Assembly: GCA_019359695.1 (NCBI GenBank)
Contig: JAHHGV010000033.1
Coordinates: 1-64,000 of the forward strand
Direction: 5' to 3'
Length of the DNA stretch: 64,000 nt
Source of the DNA: Brasilonema angustatum HA4187-MV1
Lineage (GTDB): Bacteria; Cyanobacteriota; Cyanobacteriia; Cyanobacteriales; Nostocaceae
Numbering within the stretch: position 1 is the stretch's first letter; every line of letters begins with the position of its first letter. This document shows positions 35,871-45,489 of the stretch, piece by piece. The translations under genes were made by a program, and so were the position numbers. Under the pieces are notes generated by a model. It worked only from the letters and a program-made list of their open reading frames with translations, was not told the origin of the DNA and ran no database searches.

Positions 35871-36242
35871 TCACTCCAATTGTAAATATTCAATTGCAGC
35901 CTCTAATCTTGACGGATATCCTTCAGCAAACTTTTCAAACCAAAGTCCTTCTGAGGAAAAGGGGTCTAATTTAGCTAGCCAATCTTCGGCTTGCTTTTTC
36001 AACTCCTCTAATTTTTTAGCCTGAAGTTGTTCTTGTTCTTGCTGTTTCTGCAATTTTTCCGCTAAATCTTTTTGCTCAAAATCAGCTTTGACGTCGGCTA
36101 ATAGTTTATCTATCAAGAAATTTGATTTATCTTCCATTTTGCTGACTGGTTTGATTGAATTTGCTTTTTGCTGATGCTGTTGGGGTTTTTGTTGTTCATA
36201 TTCAGCTTTCAGTTCAGCTAAAAGTTTATCAAGAGAATCCAT
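35871..36242 (-). CDS. Slr1339-family salt-stress protein
   Basis: A 123-residue highly charged helical protein. MDSLDKLLAELKAEYEQQKP and the repeat LIDKLLADVKADFEQKDL show an internal duplication; a coiled coil (LQKQQEQEQLQAKKLEELKK) follows, then the conserved end DPFSSEGLWFEKFAEGYPSRLE. It matches the cyanobacterial family named after Slr1339. It is the last gene of a minus-strand run behind two VWA proteins, so a stress-related complex is plausible. Molecular function unknown. Confidence 0.8.
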   Translation of the reverse strand: MDSLDKLLAELKAEYEQQKPQQHQQKANSIKPVSKMEDKSNFLIDKLLADVKADFEQKDLAEKLQKQQEQEQLQAKKLEELKKQAEDWLAKLDPFSSEGLWFEKFAEGYPSRLEAAIEYLQLE

Positions 36243-36313
36243 GTTCTGAAATCCTCCGTAACTACTCCAAATTCAGTTTGCTCCTCAATTCCATGAAAAT
36301 TCACCACAAATGC

Positions 36314-36919
36314 TTAATCATTAATAGCGTTGAGCAGTACTTCTGATAAACTCATGTCTTCCATATCTTCTATGGTGATGGTGTCGCAGATATCGAACTT
36401 TGCACCAGCCCCTTGCAGTTCATCATCTAATACTTTGAGAAAGCGAGTCGCTTGGGGATCTGTACCTACTTGAATAAAAGAAATACCAAGTTCCTCATCG
36501 CGATCCATCTGGCGAGAAGCTTCAATAATTACTTTCATCACCGCTTTACGATCATCTGGTTCACCATCAGTCACCACTAAAATAGTTTCACCATTTGGCT
36601 GAGTTTCACCTGCAGCTTTGCGTTGAAAATAGTTATCAGTTGCGTGTTTCAGCACACCTGCCAAATCAGTTGTACCAGAAGGATCATTTTCTTGGAAAAT
36701 TTGCAATACCCTGCTTGATGTCACATTTTCATAGCGCTTGAAGCGTCCAGAAAACAGATAAACAGTGATACCATCAGGGTCAAGTTGCTCGCATTTACTC
36801 GCCAAGGCAAAAGTAGATTCTTGTGCAGCAACCCATCTGCTTCTACCACCTTTTTGGTCTTGGGTTGCCATACTGCCACTTTTGTCGATAATTAAAGTAT
36901 AGTCACGATTATCTAGCAT
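36314..36919 (-). CDS. VWA domain-containing protein (copy 2)
   Basis: A 201-residue single-domain von Willebrand A protein. The metal-ion-dependent adhesion site is intact: IIDKSGSM (DxSxS at 12-16), the Thr of PSGTTDLAG and the Asp of VVTDGEPDDRK. It has no signal peptide or membrane helix, so it is cytoplasmic. It is about 75 percent similar by eye to the upstream copy, a tandem duplicate. In TerY-like and stress systems such proteins bind partners through the metal site; the Slr1339-type neighbour is a candidate partner. Confidence 0.9.
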   Translation of the reverse strand: MLDNRDYTLIIDKSGSMATQDQKGGRSRWVAAQESTFALASKCEQLDPDGITVYLFSGRFKRYENVTSSRVLQIFQENDPSGTTDLAGVLKHATDNYFQRKAAGETQPNGETILVVTDGEPDDRKAVMKVIIEASRQMDRDEELGISFIQVGTDPQATRFLKVLDDELQGAGAKFDICDTITIEDMEDMSLSEVLLNAIND

Positions 36920-36939
36920 TTTTCAATTCTCCCTATTTG

Positions 36940-37013
36940 TTATCAGTCATCACTCATCAGTTATCACTCATCAGTTATCACTCATCAGTTATCACTCATC
37001 ACTCATCAGTTAT
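36940..37013. repeat. CATCAGTTATCACT direct repeat array
   Basis: Multiple copies of TCATCAGTTATCACT and shorter variants fill the gap between the two VWA genes. Similar units occur at 11588, 40740 and 59851. Confidence 0.85.
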
Positions 37014-37041
37014 TAATAACGAACAAATGACAAAAAACTGA

Positions 37042-37647
37042 TTAATCAGTCACCGCATTCATTAACACATCAGCAAGACTCATATCTTCCAAATCATCCA
37101 AGGTGATTGTGTCGCAGATGTCAAATTTAGCACCAATATCTTGCATTTGGTCATCCAAAGCTTTGAGAAACTTGGTTGCTTGAGGATCTGAGCCTATTTG
37201 AATCAAAGAAATTCCCAATTCTTCATCGCGTTCCATCTGACGCGATGCATTAATTATCACCTCAAAGACTGCTTTACGGTCATCTGGTTCACCATCGGTG
37301 ATCACTAGAATTGTTTCGCCATTGGGCTTGGCTTGACCTGCTGCTTTGCGCTGAAAGTAGTGATTGGTTGCATCTTTGAGTACACCTGCTAAATTTGTCG
37401 TGCCACCAGGATCATTTTCTAGAAAAATTTGTGCTACTTTCGCTGAAGTGACATCATCGTAACGTTTCAATTTACCGGCAAATACATAAATTGTGATCCC
37501 GTCAGGGTCAAATTGCTCACATTTCCTTGCCAGTGCGAGTGTAGATTCTTGAGCCATTTCCCAGCGACTTCTACCTCCAACTTGGTCAGGAGTGGACATA
37601 CTACCGCTCTTATCAATAATTAATGTGTAATCGCGATCGCTCATCAT
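37042..37647 (-). CDS. VWA domain-containing protein (copy 1)
   Basis: A 201-residue cytoplasmic VWA protein, the paralogue of the next gene downstream and of equal length. Its metal site is IIDKSGSM, GGTTNLAG and VITDGEPDDRK. The two differ mainly in surface residues and in the end (DVLMNAVTD versus EVLLNAIND), suggesting duplication followed by specialisation. It is probably co-transcribed with copy 2 and the Slr1339-type gene on the minus strand. Confidence 0.9.
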   Translation of the reverse strand: MMSDRDYTLIIDKSGSMSTPDQVGGRSRWEMAQESTLALARKCEQFDPDGITIYVFAGKLKRYDDVTSAKVAQIFLENDPGGTTNLAGVLKDATNHYFQRKAAGQAKPNGETILVITDGEPDDRKAVFEVIINASRQMERDEELGISLIQIGSDPQATKFLKALDDQMQDIGAKFDICDTITLDDLEDMSLADVLMNAVTD

Positions 37648-37963
37648 AATATCCTTTCGATTGTCAACCTTGCTACCTTGTTGTTCTAGTCTAGCTTTTG
37701 AATTGTAGTTTTAACAGTTATCAGTTTAGCCCCAGCTACAGGGCATACTTTAAAATAGCTATAGGAATTCGGTTTGATTTATGAACTGACTCGTGAATAG
37801 AGGGAACGCTTAACGCTTAGCACCAGAAGGGGGAACATCAAATGTACTTAGTTTCACAAAAATCAAATATGAGTACTATAAATAAAAAACACATTTGATA
37901 CTTTAAAGAGAAAAAACTTTGTATCCTGATGTTAATAGGTTTTAACAATTTTTTTATAAGCTT
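37648..37963. other. Divergent promoter spacer between VWA and antiporter genes
   Basis: About 315 bases, strongly AT-rich. It holds CGCTTAACGCTTAG near 37807, which resembles CGTTAAGCGTTAAG beside the repeat element at 60740-60970, and an AAATGT...ACATTT inverted repeat around 37837-37897. Promoters for both flanking genes must lie here; no clear boxes could be assigned. Confidence 0.4.
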
Positions 37964-40303
37964 GTGCAGGAAGATTTTAGACTCATAGTTGATTTAGTTT
38001 CAGTTTTTGCCGTTGCTGCTTGTGGCGGACTCTTGGCGGCGCTTTTAAGACAACCCGTTCTACTAGGGTATCTTATTGGTGGAATGGTCGTTGGGCCATC
38101 CGGACTGGGACTGATTAAAGAATTGATTCAAGTAGAAACGTTGGCTCAGTTTGGAGTCGCTTTTTTACTATTTGCCTTGGGTGTTGAGTTTTCCTTTACG
38201 GAACTCAAAAAAGTCCAAGCGATCGCCCTTGGGGGAGGAGGACTACAAATTGCCCTAACAATTCTCGTCACAGTTTTAGTCTGCGGGGCTACAGGGGCTT
38301 GGGCATATCTACCAGCTAAAGGCATATTTTTAGGGGCAATTTTGTCTTTGTCTTCCACAGCAGTTGTTCTCAAGTGTTTGATGGAACGTAATGAGACGGA
38401 AACACCCCACGGACAGGTGATGCTGGGAATTTTGGTCGTTCAAGATTTAGCATTAGGACTGATGATTGCAGTCTTACCTGCTCTTCACGAACCAGGAGAA
38501 AGGCTTGTTGTCGCAGTTTTGTTGGCACTGTTGCGAATTGGTTTATTTGCTGCTGGTGCAGTTATTGCAGGGATTTGGCTCATCCCTCCTTTGTTGCGAC
38601 TGCTAGCCCGTACTGAAAGCCGAGAATTATTTTTATTAGGTGTCGTAGCACTGTGTTTGGGTATTGCCCTACTAACAGAGTCTTTGGGGCTTTCTATTGA
38701 AATGGGAGCGTTTGTCGCTGGCTTGATGATTTCGGAAGTGGAATACGCTGACCAAACCCTTACGTATGTTGAGCCATTGCGAGATATTTTTGCCAGTTTA
38801 TTTTTTGCTTCCATTGGAATCTTAATCGACCCAGTGTTTTTGTGGAACAATCTGGAATTGATTCTGGGATTAGTGACACTGGTATTTATTGGTAAATGTT
38901 TAATTATTACGCCACTGGTAAAATTGTTCCGCTACCCGTTGAAAACAGCGTTAATCGCTGGATTAGGACTGGCTCAAATTGGAGAATTTTCCTTTGTTCT
39001 CGCCAGCGAAGGACAAGCCCTGGGGCTGGTTTCACGAAAAGTATATTTACTGATTTTGGGAACGACTGCAGTCACATTAGTGCTGACTCCTTTTGTGCTG
39101 CGTTTGGTTCCAATTATGTTTGACTGGTTGGAATCAATACCTTGGTTAAAGCCCTATTTAAGCGGGGAAGGTCAGCCGTTAGCAGTTGCTGAAGAACTGC
39201 CAATCAAAGACCATGTGGTTGTCTGCGGCTATGGGCGAGTGGGACGCAATTTGGTGAAGTTGCTTCAGCAGCACAATTTACCCATTGTGGTGATTGACCA
39301 GTCAGAAAGTCGAATTCAGCAGTTGCGCGAAGCTGGGGTGGCTTATATTTATGGTAATTGTGTGAGTTTTCACGTTTTAGAAACTGCTGGAGTCAACACA
39401 GCACGAGGAATGGCGATCGCACTTCCTGACCCCATGAGTACCCGTCTTTGCGTCAAACGCGCTTTGGAACTGTCTCCTGATCTAGATATCGTTGTTCGCG
39501 CCACAAACGACAAAAGTATTGAGGTACTTTATCAACTCGGGGCACGGGAAGTTGTGCAACCAGAGTTTGAGGCTAGTTTAGAAATGGTGACTTACATCTT
39601 AACTGATTTGGGCTTATCATCTACTGTGGTGCAACGAGAAATGCAGGAAATTCGCAGTCGTCATTATTTGGATCTGCGCCCTGAACAATCCGCGTCTGAG
39701 GTTTCTCGTGATTTACAACTAGCAACTCAAGACCTGAATAAACGTTGGTATTCTTTACCATTTGGTTCACCCCTAATCGGTATGACTTTAGAAGAAGCAG
39801 ATATGCGCTACTTAACAGGCGTGAGTTTGATGGCAATTCGTCGTCAAGGAGGTGAGGAAATAGATTATCCTTCACTCCAGACGGACTTAGAAGAAGGCGA
39901 TCGCCTTTTGGTTGTCGGTTCTGATGGTGAATTAGCGGCTTTGGATGAATTTGCAAAAGGTCAAGTCGCCGTTCCCGGAGAAAACAGCGCTTGTCAGTGG
40001 GTGACTCTCAGTACCGATAGCCCAGAGGTTGGGAAAACTTTAGCAGATTTGGATATCCGCAACAAATATGGGGTTATGGTGCAGGCAATGCGACGAGATG
40101 GCAAATTTATCCGCTTTCCCGATGGTAACAAGGATTTGCAAGTCCACGACCAAGTTTTATTGTGTGGAAATTTGCTTTCTCTAAATCAAGTTGTGCAATT
40201 GCTTGCCCCAGAAAGCAAAATACCGCTAGCTATCCCAATCGTGAAAGCAGGCGAAGCAGAAGCACTCAAAGAGTTTTTGCCTAGAGATAGTGTGTTGGAT
40301 TAG
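37964..40303 (+). CDS. CPA2-type cation:proton antiporter with TrkA-N and two TrkA-C domains (KefB-like)
   Basis: A 779-residue protein, GTG start. The membrane part (1-400) has about 12 helices with the CPA2 motifs LLGYLIGGMVVGPSGLG, FLLFALGVEFSF and VVQDLALG. A TrkA-N/RCK nucleotide-binding domain begins near 413 (DHVVVCGYGRVGRNLVKLL) and runs to about 540, with the acidic IVVIDQSE ending strand 2. Two TrkA-C domains follow (about 595-665 and 677-750). It should move K+ or Na+ against protons under nucleotide control, at the plasma or thylakoid membrane. Two TrkA-C copies are more than in E. coli KefB. Confidence 0.92.
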   Translation: MQEDFRLIVDLVSVFAVAACGGLLAALLRQPVLLGYLIGGMVVGPSGLGLIKELIQVETLAQFGVAFLLFALGVEFSFTELKKVQAIALGGGGLQIALTILVTVLVCGATGAWAYLPAKGIFLGAILSLSSTAVVLKCLMERNETETPHGQVMLGILVVQDLALGLMIAVLPALHEPGERLVVAVLLALLRIGLFAAGAVIAGIWLIPPLLRLLARTESRELFLLGVVALCLGIALLTESLGLSIEMGAFVAGLMISEVEYADQTLTYVEPLRDIFASLFFASIGILIDPVFLWNNLELILGLVTLVFIGKCLIITPLVKLFRYPLKTALIAGLGLAQIGEFSFVLASEGQALGLVSRKVYLLILGTTAVTLVLTPFVLRLVPIMFDWLESIPWLKPYLSGEGQPLAVAEELPIKDHVVVCGYGRVGRNLVKLLQQHNLPIVVIDQSESRIQQLREAGVAYIYGNCVSFHVLETAGVNTARGMAIALPDPMSTRLCVKRALELSPDLDIVVRATNDKSIEVLYQLGAREVVQPEFEASLEMVTYILTDLGLSSTVVQREMQEIRSRHYLDLRPEQSASEVSRDLQLATQDLNKRWYSLPFGSPLIGMTLEEADMRYLTGVSLMAIRRQGGEEIDYPSLQTDLEEGDRLLVVGSDGELAALDEFAKGQVAVPGENSACQWVTLSTDSPEVGKTLADLDIRNKYGVMVQAMRRDGKFIRFPDGNKDLQVHDQVLLCGNLLSLNQVVQLLAPESKIPLAIPIVKAGEAEALKEFLPRDSVLD

Positions 40304-40395
40304 TCATTAGTCATTAGTCATTAGTCATTACTCCCGAACCGCTATATTGTGGGTTAAGGGAGTGTGTGCAATCATTCATGAGCAAAGGACAAATG

Positions 40396-40522
40396 ATATC
40401 ATGTCCGGATAAACATTTATAAAAACGAGGAACTTAACGCGCCTCCAGTACCCTCTCCTTTATAAAGAGAGGGTTAGGGTGAGGTCAAGCAGGAATTATA
40501 AGTAATTAAGCGGACATGATAT
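40396..40522. repeat. MITE-like element, ends ATATCATGTCCG / CGGACATGATAT
   Basis: A 127-bp element with 12-bp perfect terminal inverted repeats. The interior carries a CCTCTCCTTT...GGGTGAGG repeat. It ends two bases before the hfq stop codon. A second copy with the same ends but a different core lies at 41917-42044. Confidence 0.85.
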
Positions 40523-40524
40523 GA

Positions 40525-40743
40525 CTATTCTTTCGTCTTAATATAAGCAATAGCCTGCTTCCAAACAGTCATCTGTTGACTGTTTTCATCCATAAGACAC
40601 ATACATTGAGAATCCTGCCATATAATTCTCCCAATCAATATGTCGCCAGTTAGCAGTTTGGTCTCAATTGTGACTGCTTGCTGTATCAAATTTTGTACTT
40701 GCCGAATGCTAGGCAGTGAGGTGTCAAGTCCCATAATTGTCAT
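40525..40743 (-). CDS. hfq: Cyanobacterial Hfq
   Basis: A 72-residue Sm-fold protein (SLPSIRQVQNLIQQAVTIET ... IGRIIWQDSQCMCLMDENSQ ... WKQAIAYIKT). Length and the WKQAIAYI ending match cyanobacterial Hfq rather than the E. coli type (no YKHAIST). A second Met at residue 4 (40734) is an alternative start. In Synechocystis this divergent Hfq works with the pilus ATPase PilB1 in motility rather than as a classical sRNA chaperone. It is divergent from dapF, the arrangement found across cyanobacteria. Confidence 0.93.
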   Translation of the reverse strand: MTIMGLDTSLPSIRQVQNLIQQAVTIETKLLTGDILIGRIIWQDSQCMCLMDENSQQMTVWKQAIAYIKTKE

Positions 40744-40930
40744 CAGTTATCAGTCATCAGTTATCAGTTATCAGTTTTGAAGTTGGGGTGTAAGGATATA
40801 AGGGTATAAGGGTGTAGGGAAGAAATCAATGCTTGCTATAACACCAAGGTGGTTCCGGGGCTTTCTTGTACAAAAATATCGTTTTTTCTTTTCCCTGACA
40901 TCCCTACACCCCTACACCCTTAGCTTTGGT
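40740..40930. repeat. hfq-dapF spacer: CAGTTATCAGT array plus paired GGGTGTA arrays
   Basis: CATCAGTTATCAGT copies at 40740-40772 adjoin the hfq start. A GGGTGTAAGG array (40785-40820) is followed about 75 bases later by its inverse, CCCTACACCCCTACACCCTT (40901-40920), so the two could pair into a long stem. Promoters of both genes must cross this region. Confidence 0.75.
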
Positions 40931-41005
40931 CAGTTATAACTAACAACTGACAAAAGACATTACACTAATGACGAAAAACTCAAATATAATTCATCGACTT
41001 TGACA

Positions 41006-41848
41006 ATGGCAATAGAATTTACTAAGTATCACGGTCTGGGCAATGACTTCATATTGATTGACAATCGCTCGTCATCAGAGCCTGTCATCACTCCAGAGCA
41101 AGCGGTTAAGTTGTGCGATCGCCACTTTGGCATCGGTGCAGACGGTGTTATTTTTGCCTTACCTGGAGAAAACGGTACTGACTACACCATGCGAATTTTT
41201 AATTCTGATGGTTCAGAACCAGAAATGTGTGGTAACGGTATTCGCTGTCTCGGTGCTTTTTTAGCTGATTTGGAAGGCAACGCCAAAAAAAGCGACCAAT
41301 ATCGCATTCATACTCTAGGTGGTGTGATGACACCCCAACTCATGCCAGATGGTCAAGTTAGAGTGGATATGGGTATCCCCAGGCTACTTGCTGGTGAAAT
41401 CCCTACGACTATCAACCCAGCTAACGAAAAAGTTGTCAATCAACCGCTAGAAGTCGCAGGCAAAACTTGGGATGTCACCTGTGTCAATATGGGAAATCCT
41501 CACTGCATCACTTTTGTAGAAGATGTCGCAACAATTCCTTTAGAAATTATTGGTCCTCAGTTTGAGCATCACCCAGCTTTCCCTCAACGAATCAATACTG
41601 AATTTATCCAAGTCGTGCGTCCTGACTACGTGAAAATGCGCGTATGGGAACGAGGTGCTGGTATAACTTTAGCTTGTGGAACTGGCGCGTGTGCGTCGCT
41701 AGTGGCGGGTGTGTTGACACAGAGATGCGATCGCAAGGCTACGGTCGAACTTCCAGGAGGACCATTGCTGATAGAATGGTCCCAAATCGACCAACGCCTT
41801 TATATGACAGGACCAGCAGAGCGGGTTTTTACTGGTAAAATTGACTAA
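41006..41848 (+). CDS. dapF: Diaminopimelate epimerase
   Basis: A 280-residue enzyme. It converts LL- to meso-diaminopimelate for lysine and peptidoglycan synthesis in the cytoplasm. The two catalytic cysteines are present: Cys75 in [10 protein letters not shown] and Cys224 in [10 protein letters not shown]. The opening [15 protein letters not shown] is the family signature. I start at the ATG at 41006; the frame opens six bases earlier at a TTG. It is divergent from hfq. Confidence 0.97.
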   Translation: MAIEFTKYHGLGNDFILIDNRSSSEPVITPEQAVKLCDRHFGIGADGVIFALPGENGTDYTMRIFNSDGSEPEMCGNGIRCLGAFLADLEGNAKKSDQYRIHTLGGVMTPQLMPDGQVRVDMGIPRLLAGEIPTTINPANEKVVNQPLEVAGKTWDVTCVNMGNPHCITFVEDVATIPLEIIGPQFEHHPAFPQRINTEFIQVVRPDYVKMRVWERGAGITLACGTGACASLVAGVLTQRCDRKATVELPGGPLLIEWSQIDQRLYMTGPAERVFTGKID

Positions 41849-41853
41849 AACTG

Positions 41854-42380
41854 GGGGTGTAGGGGTGTAGGGGTGTAAGGGGAATAAACAGCAGTTATAG
41901 CCCAGTACGGTGAGTTATATCATGTTCGCCTAATTAGTTATAATCTGGTGCATCTGTGCTAAAACCTGAAAACTCTTTCTCCGGTGCTCCCTACCCCCTG
42001 CTCCGTTGCAGCCTTAATGATAAGTCTTTAAACGGACACGATATTAGTGGTATTTAGTTTTGTAATACCAATTCTCTGTAAACTTGCACTTAATACTTAC
42101 TCTTTCATTCTTGGCGTTCTTGGCGACGCCAGTCGCCTAGGTCGGGAAACCCTCCTGCAGCGCTGGCTCGTCTTGTTGCTAATCGTCTAATAAACATTAA
42201 GTGCATCTATGGCTACGCCACGCAAGCTATCATGGAGAATCGGTATAAGATCCCCCAACGCTCGTTAAAAAGCTTGCTCAGTTCCCTCCTTTTTAAGGAG
42301 GGCGAGTTTCGGATCAATCCTTAACAGCAACCGTATTCCCCTATACCCCTACACCCCCATACCCCTACACCCCTAATTAT
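41854..42380. repeat. Repeat-filled spacer between dapF and the SDR gene
   Basis: In order: a GGGTGTAGGGGTGTAGGGG array (41854-41880); a MITE-like element with ATATCATGTTCG / CGGACACGATAT ends (41917-42044); a GC-rich repeat with GGGAAACCCTCCTGCAGC (about 42150); a GATCCCCCAACGCTCG...GGAGGGCGAG unit (about 42250-42315); and a CCCTACACCCC array (42334-42373). No gene. Confidence 0.75.
41917..42044. repeat. MITE-like element, second copy
   Basis: A 128-bp element whose ends match those of the element at 40396-40522 (10 of 12 bases on each side), almost the same total length, but different interior sequence. This pattern suits a non-autonomous transposable element moved by its ends. Confidence 0.75.
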
Positions 42381-43151
42381 TTAAAAACCAAAGCCTACAA
42401 AACCACCATCAACTGCAATACACTGTCCAGTAATGTAAGTGGCTGTTGGCATACACAGAAAGGCTACTAAACCTGCAACTTCCTCTGGTGTGCCAACTCG
42501 CCCCATTGGTGTACGCGATAAAACTGAGTTCAAGACATCTGAATTGCTCAAGAAAGATTCAGTTAAAGGAGTGAGAATAAACCAAGGAGCAACAGTATTT
42601 ACACGAATTTGGTTTTCTGCCCATTCTACAGCCAAAGAACGAGTCAGTTGTACAAGCGCTGCTTTTGTCATTCCATAGGGTGCGCCCGTGCGAACTCCAG
42701 TTAACCCAGCAACAGAACCAATGTTCACGATGCTGCTGTTGTCTCCAGCTTTCAGCAAAGGATAAGCGAGTCGGCACATTTCAAATGTAGAGGTTAAGTT
42801 GGTTTGAAATATGCGCTCATATTCTTGTTGTGTATATTCCAGCGCTTTTTTGCGAATATTAGTGCCAACGTTGTTGACGAGGATATCTAATCCTCCTAAA
42901 GTTTGATTGACTTGTTCAATTATTGCCTGACGACCATCAGATGTGGCAATATCTGCAGCAATTCCATAAGCTTTCCATCCTTGCGATCGCCAGTTTTCAA
43001 GCTGCTGGTTTATTGCTTGTGCATCTCTAGCAACAATCATAATTTCAGCACCGAGAGACAAAAATTCTTGGGCGATCGCTCCTCCAATTCCTTTGGTTGC
43101 CCCAGTAATCAAAGCTTTTTTTCCTGTCAGTGTCCAGCGGTTATTGTTCAT
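42381..43151 (-). CDS. SDR family oxidoreductase (tropinone-reductase-like)
   Basis: A 256-residue classical short-chain dehydrogenase. The preferred start is the Met at 43151 ([20 protein letters not shown]); the open frame continues upstream to 43223 without support. The cofactor site is [13 protein letters not shown] is the structural motif, and the catalytic Ser (IGSVAG) and Tyr-x3-Lys (YGMTKAA) are in place. The C-terminal [12 protein letters not shown] is standard. Plant tropinone reductases share [12 protein letters not shown]. The substrate here is unknown; NADPH use is probable from the Arg in VARD. Confidence 0.9.
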   Translation of the reverse strand: MNNNRWTLTGKKALITGATKGIGGAIAQEFLSLGAEIMIVARDAQAINQQLENWRSQGWKAYGIAADIATSDGRQAIIEQVNQTLGGLDILVNNVGTNIRKKALEYTQQEYERIFQTNLTSTFEMCRLAYPLLKAGDNSSIVNIGSVAGLTGVRTGAPYGMTKAALVQLTRSLAVEWAENQIRVNTVAPWFILTPLTESFLSNSDVLNSVLSRTPMGRVGTPEEVAGLVAFLCMPTATYITGQCIAVDGGFVGFGF

Positions 43152-43357
43152 TGCTTTTTTTAAATATCGATTTGTTGTAAACAGATGATGCACTTTCAAA
43201 CATTTCTTCCCAAACTTTATCAAAATCTTGTAAGAACTTTAGGGCATTGACCACAGAGAACATTTGTGAGCAACAAAAGAATATTCCTGGCAATAGTATC
43301 CATAAGCACCATAACCTTGATTTAGTAAAATTGCTAAAGAAGCCCTTAGTGATATTC

Positions 43358-45127
43358 ATGAATTGCTCGCCGATTTCGCCTCCTCTCACCAAAGTTCCCC
43401 AGTTGCGTCCTCCTGCTCGTTTTGTCAGGAAGCAATCAATTTTGCTACAAATCGCCTTGGGGATTCTTAGTATTGGGTTAATTCCTACTCTAACCGCTCG
43501 TCCTAGCTTAAGTGCAGAGCGGTTGACTCTTTCCTATGGTGCTGTGTCTCGCTCTATTTCGATTGATTCTCTAGAAGCTTATGCCAGGACAGGTAAAGTA
43601 GATGATGATCTGGCTGCATATGTTGAGTATGCAGGTAAAGAGCAACTAAAGCAACTGCCGCAATTGTTGCTGACTCCCATTCCCCTAAATGCTGTACAGG
43701 TTTCGCAATTTCTTTATACGCCGATAGGCGAAAGAGTGTTGGCAGATTTCGGAGAAGTCGTACAGCAAGAATCTCACATTAACGGGTTCTATGCAATTCG
43801 AGGAGCACTGATTCTTGCAGCAGCCGACCCACAAAAGTTCACTTTATTAAATATACTACGCAGGTTTCCCTCAAGAACGATTTCGATAAACTTAGCTCGC
43901 GGTTTGCAAATAGCAGAGGCATTCCAAAATATAGTTAATCAGACTCAACAGGCGATCGCACTGATCAACAAGCAGTCGTTGGATACAGCAAATGCCTCTA
44001 CCTCAGATAAGATTTCACTCACAGATCTGCCACGATCAGGAAAATATCGTTGGCAAAAGCGGACTATTACCCTCAACGATACATCTCGTAGTCGCACTTT
44101 TCCTGCTGACATTTATCTACCAGATGTATCTGGCTTTCGTCCAGTTATTGTCATCTCCCACGGACTTGGTTCTGATCGTACCAGTTATGCTTACCTTGCT
44201 CAAAACCTTGCTTCTTATGGGTTTGTCGTTGCTGTTCCAGAACATCCCGGTAGTGATGCCAAACAGTTGCAAGCTTTATTATCAGGTAGGGCGGCGGAAG
44301 TCACAGGTCCAAGAGAATTTATTGACCGCCCTTTGGATGTAAAGTATTTGTTGAATCAACTGACTAAGCTATCTCAAACCGACCCTGCATACAAAGGGCG
44401 CTTGAATTTGGAACAAGTCGGCGTAGTCGGTCAATCCTTTGGTGGTTACACAGCTTTGGCGTTAGCAGGAGCACCAATTAATTTTAAGCAACTAGAAAAA
44501 AACTGCCCAAGTTCACCAGATAAAGCTAATCTTTCACTGTTACTTCAGTGCTTGGCTGTGAGTTTACCACAATCTAGTACATATAACTTATCTGATTCAC
44601 GAGTCAAAGCGGCGATCGCCATTAACCCGATTGACAGCAGTATTATGGGGCAAGACAGTATCAGCCAAATTAAAATTCCTATAATGATTATGGCTGGCAG
44701 TGCCGATACAATAGCTCCAGCATTTCCAGAACAAATTCAACCCTTCACCTGGTTAACCACCTTAAATAAATATTTAGTCTTAATTAATGGTGCTACCCAC
44801 TTCTCAACAATTGGAGATTCAGAAAGTTCTGGTGTACCCGTTCCCGAACAAGTGATTGGTCCGAGTCCTGCATTAGCACAGCGATATGTCAGGGCTTTGA
44901 GTCTTCCCTTCTTTGAAACCTACCTTGCTAATCAACCAAGTTACCGTCGCTACTTAAGTGCCAATTACGTCAACGCTATCAGTCAAGAACCCTTACGACT
45001 GAGTTTGGTACAGTTTCTCACTTTGAAAAATTCTGCCTTAAGTCCAATCCAACAGCACTCTGCTGTTTTTAATTCACAATCCAGTAGCCCTCCTTCCCTG
45101 CCAGCCTACGGCACGAAGCGCCCCTAA
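43358..45127 (+). CDS. DUF1400 alpha/beta hydrolase, exported
   Basis: A 589-residue protein; I use the ATG at 43358, since the 37 codons before it are not protein-like. A signal anchor (about 25-50) precedes the DUF1400 domain (RLTLSYGAVSRSISIDSLEA ... YARTGKVDDDLAAYVEYAGK), then an alpha/beta-hydrolase core from about 245: ISHGLGSDRTSYAYLA, nucleophile Ser360 in GQSFGG, an acid in MAGSADTIAP and His in GATHFSTIG. It is probably a periplasmic lipase or esterase. The last residues (AYGTKRP) are encoded by a GC-rich dispersed repeat, so the native C-terminus may have been replaced. Confidence 0.88.
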   Translation: MNCSPISPPLTKVPQLRPPARFVRKQSILLQIALGILSIGLIPTLTARPSLSAERLTLSYGAVSRSISIDSLEAYARTGKVDDDLAAYVEYAGKEQLKQLPQLLLTPIPLNAVQVSQFLYTPIGERVLADFGEVVQQESHINGFYAIRGALILAAADPQKFTLLNILRRFPSRTISINLARGLQIAEAFQNIVNQTQQAIALINKQSLDTANASTSDKISLTDLPRSGKYRWQKRTITLNDTSRSRTFPADIYLPDVSGFRPVIVISHGLGSDRTSYAYLAQNLASYGFVVAVPEHPGSDAKQLQALLSGRAAEVTGPREFIDRPLDVKYLLNQLTKLSQTDPAYKGRLNLEQVGVVGQSFGGYTALALAGAPINFKQLEKNCPSSPDKANLSLLLQCLAVSLPQSSTYNLSDSRVKAAIAINPIDSSIMGQDSISQIKIPIMIMAGSADTIAPAFPEQIQPFTWLTTLNKYLVLINGATHFSTIGDSESSGVPVPEQVIGPSPALAQRYVRALSLPFFETYLANQPSYRRYLSANYVNAISQEPLRLSLVQFLTLKNSALSPIQQHSAVFNSQSSSPPSLPAYGTKRP

Positions 45128-45155
45128 GGGGCGCGGCGCAAACGCGCTTCACTCC
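45105..45155. repeat. GC-rich repeat supplying the stop codon of the DUF1400 gene
   Basis: GCCTACGGCACGAAGCGCCC followed by a palindrome around CCCCTAAGGGG and a run of GCGC. The TAA of CCCCTAAGGGG ends the hydrolase gene. The same palindrome recurs at about 63050. Confidence 0.75.
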
Positions 45156-45489
45156 TTATTTTCACCTCAGGCGGGTGGGAAAACTTATAAGTATAAGACG
45201 AAACATTAACCAGGTTCTTTTGTTAGATTTAATACAATTTATCCTGTCCCCTGCTCCCTGCTGCCCGCTCCCTGTTCCCTATTCCCTCTATTTATTGAAA
45301 GTTTTGCCTACACACAAAAAATACTAATTTTGTGCGGAAACAGACCTTTTCTATCTGTAGTTAGACTTTGACTGCTTGTCATTTAGACAGATTCACCCAT
45401 TTGTATGAGGTAAACATGAGCGAATAAATGTACTTTGTAAGTAATAGACATTAAAAATATGGTTATAATTTTACTTAATAGGATTCATC

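Noticed and set aside
36940-37013. Possible CRISPR array
   Set aside because: Units of about 15 bases are contiguous with no unique spacers, and no cas gene is near. The GGGTGTA arrays fail for the same reason.
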